DNA from: Bacteroidota bacterium
Lineage (GTDB): Bacteria > Bacteroidota > Bacteroidia > Chitinophagales > Chitinophagaceae
Reading direction: 5' to 3'
NCBI GenBank assembly: GCA_023440945.1
Contig: JAEZRL010000386.1
Coordinates: 1-14,787 of the forward strand
DNA length: 14,787 bases
A program made the position numbers and the translations under genes. Each line of letters opens with the position of its first letter. The stretch's first letter is position 1. The notes beneath the pieces are model-generated. The model was not told where the DNA came from, did not search any database, and saw only the letters and a list, made by a program, of their open reading frames with translations. Shown here piece after piece: positions 14,403 to 14,787 of the stretch.

Positions 14403-14787
14403 TTAGTTTTCGATTTTCACTCCGTTATAAATATCAGAAAGAACGATAGATTCGTGAATAGATTGGAGCTGGAGTGAATTAGTAATATCATCGTATTCTT
14501 CAAGCTCCCAGTGATTTTTCTCATTTAAACGAAAAGCTTCTATGTGAATACTTTCAGAATCACCAAGAACATATTCCTTCAAAGTTGGTATATCGCGGTA
14601 AAGTTTAAACTTTTCACCGCGGTCATAATTCTTTGTTGATGGAGAAAGAATCTCAATAATAACCGTTGGGTTTAAAACATTGTAATCATAATTATTAAGG
14701 GTGATAACATCGCCGCAAATAATGGAAATATCAGGATAAGTAAACAGAGTATTTGAGGGAATATGAATACGCATATCAATACCATAG
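14403..14787 (-). CDS. Uma2-family (DUF820) putative nuclease, C-terminal part (5'-truncated by window)
   Basis: At least 127 residues are visible; the frame is open to the window edge (Tyr-Gly-Ile-Asp precede the internal methionine at 14774), so the start lies outside. Full members usually have about 190 residues. Counting from that methionine, the PD-(D/E)xK-like core shows Asp15 in YPDISIICGD, Glu41 in NPTVIIEILSPST, and the YDRGEKFKLYRDIPTLKEYVL helix (50-70) with the conserved Asp, Lys and Tyr. These are the Uma2 hallmarks. The family is predicted to be endonuclease-like and often occurs in many copies per genome; its job is unknown. It ends 48 bp upstream of the DUF5916 start on the same strand, with no hairpin between, so co-transcription is possible but no functional link is evident. 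Confidence 0.85.
   Translation of the reverse strand, partial: YGIDMRIHIPSNTLFTYPDISIICGDVITLNNYDYNVLNPTVIIEILSPSTKNYDRGEKFKLYRDIPTLKEYVLGDSESIHIEAFRLNEKNHWELEEYDDITNSLQLQSIHESIVLSDIYNGVKIEN

Overview
The window is AT-rich and looks like chromosomal DNA of a Bacteroidota bacterium, most likely of the Chitinophagaceae type. This is inferred from the DUF5916 outer-membrane protein, the DUF4397 lipoprotein, the style of the HisKA kinase, the lack of Shine-Dalgarno sequences before most starts, and a few TAnnTTTG-like promoter boxes. No tRNA, rRNA, CRISPR array, transposase or phage gene was seen.

Layout from left to right. The 3' end of an acetyl-esterase-type alpha/beta hydrolase (+) meets nadE (-, glutamine-dependent NAD+ synthetase) tail to tail. 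Upstream of nadE on the same strand is a LigD-like protein that has the 3'-phosphoesterase and polymerase domains but no ligase domain. A 386-bp gap with a duplicated 12-bp box leads into a + strand signalling cluster: a soluble sensor-less histidine kinase, a stand-alone receiver, and a receiver fused to a class III adenylate cyclase. Together they look like a phosphorelay that sets cAMP level. A 419-bp gap follows; it holds repeats and a possible 29-codon membrane-peptide gene. Next come comM/yifB (AAA+ ATPase of DNA uptake and branch migration) and a YihY/BrkB membrane protein, closed by a clear bidirectional terminator. A DUF4397 lipoprotein (-) is divergent from an iron-sulfur L-serine dehydratase (+). 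A large DUF5916 beta-barrel protein (-) and a Uma2-family nuclease-like protein cut by the window edge (-) complete the region.

Most genes are housekeeping or common family members. The less ordinary material is the ligase-less LigD, the kinase/receiver/receiver-cyclase cluster, and a set of intergenic repeats. One repeat sharing a 19-bp core occurs three times (2024-2072, 5158-5204, 6704-6734). Two of these copies share a longer 47-49 bp body and sit in the same orientation upstream of nadE and of the receiver gene. A possible collapsed relative forms a hairpin directly before the BrkB start. No dramatic new system such as a defence island or biosynthetic cluster is visible.
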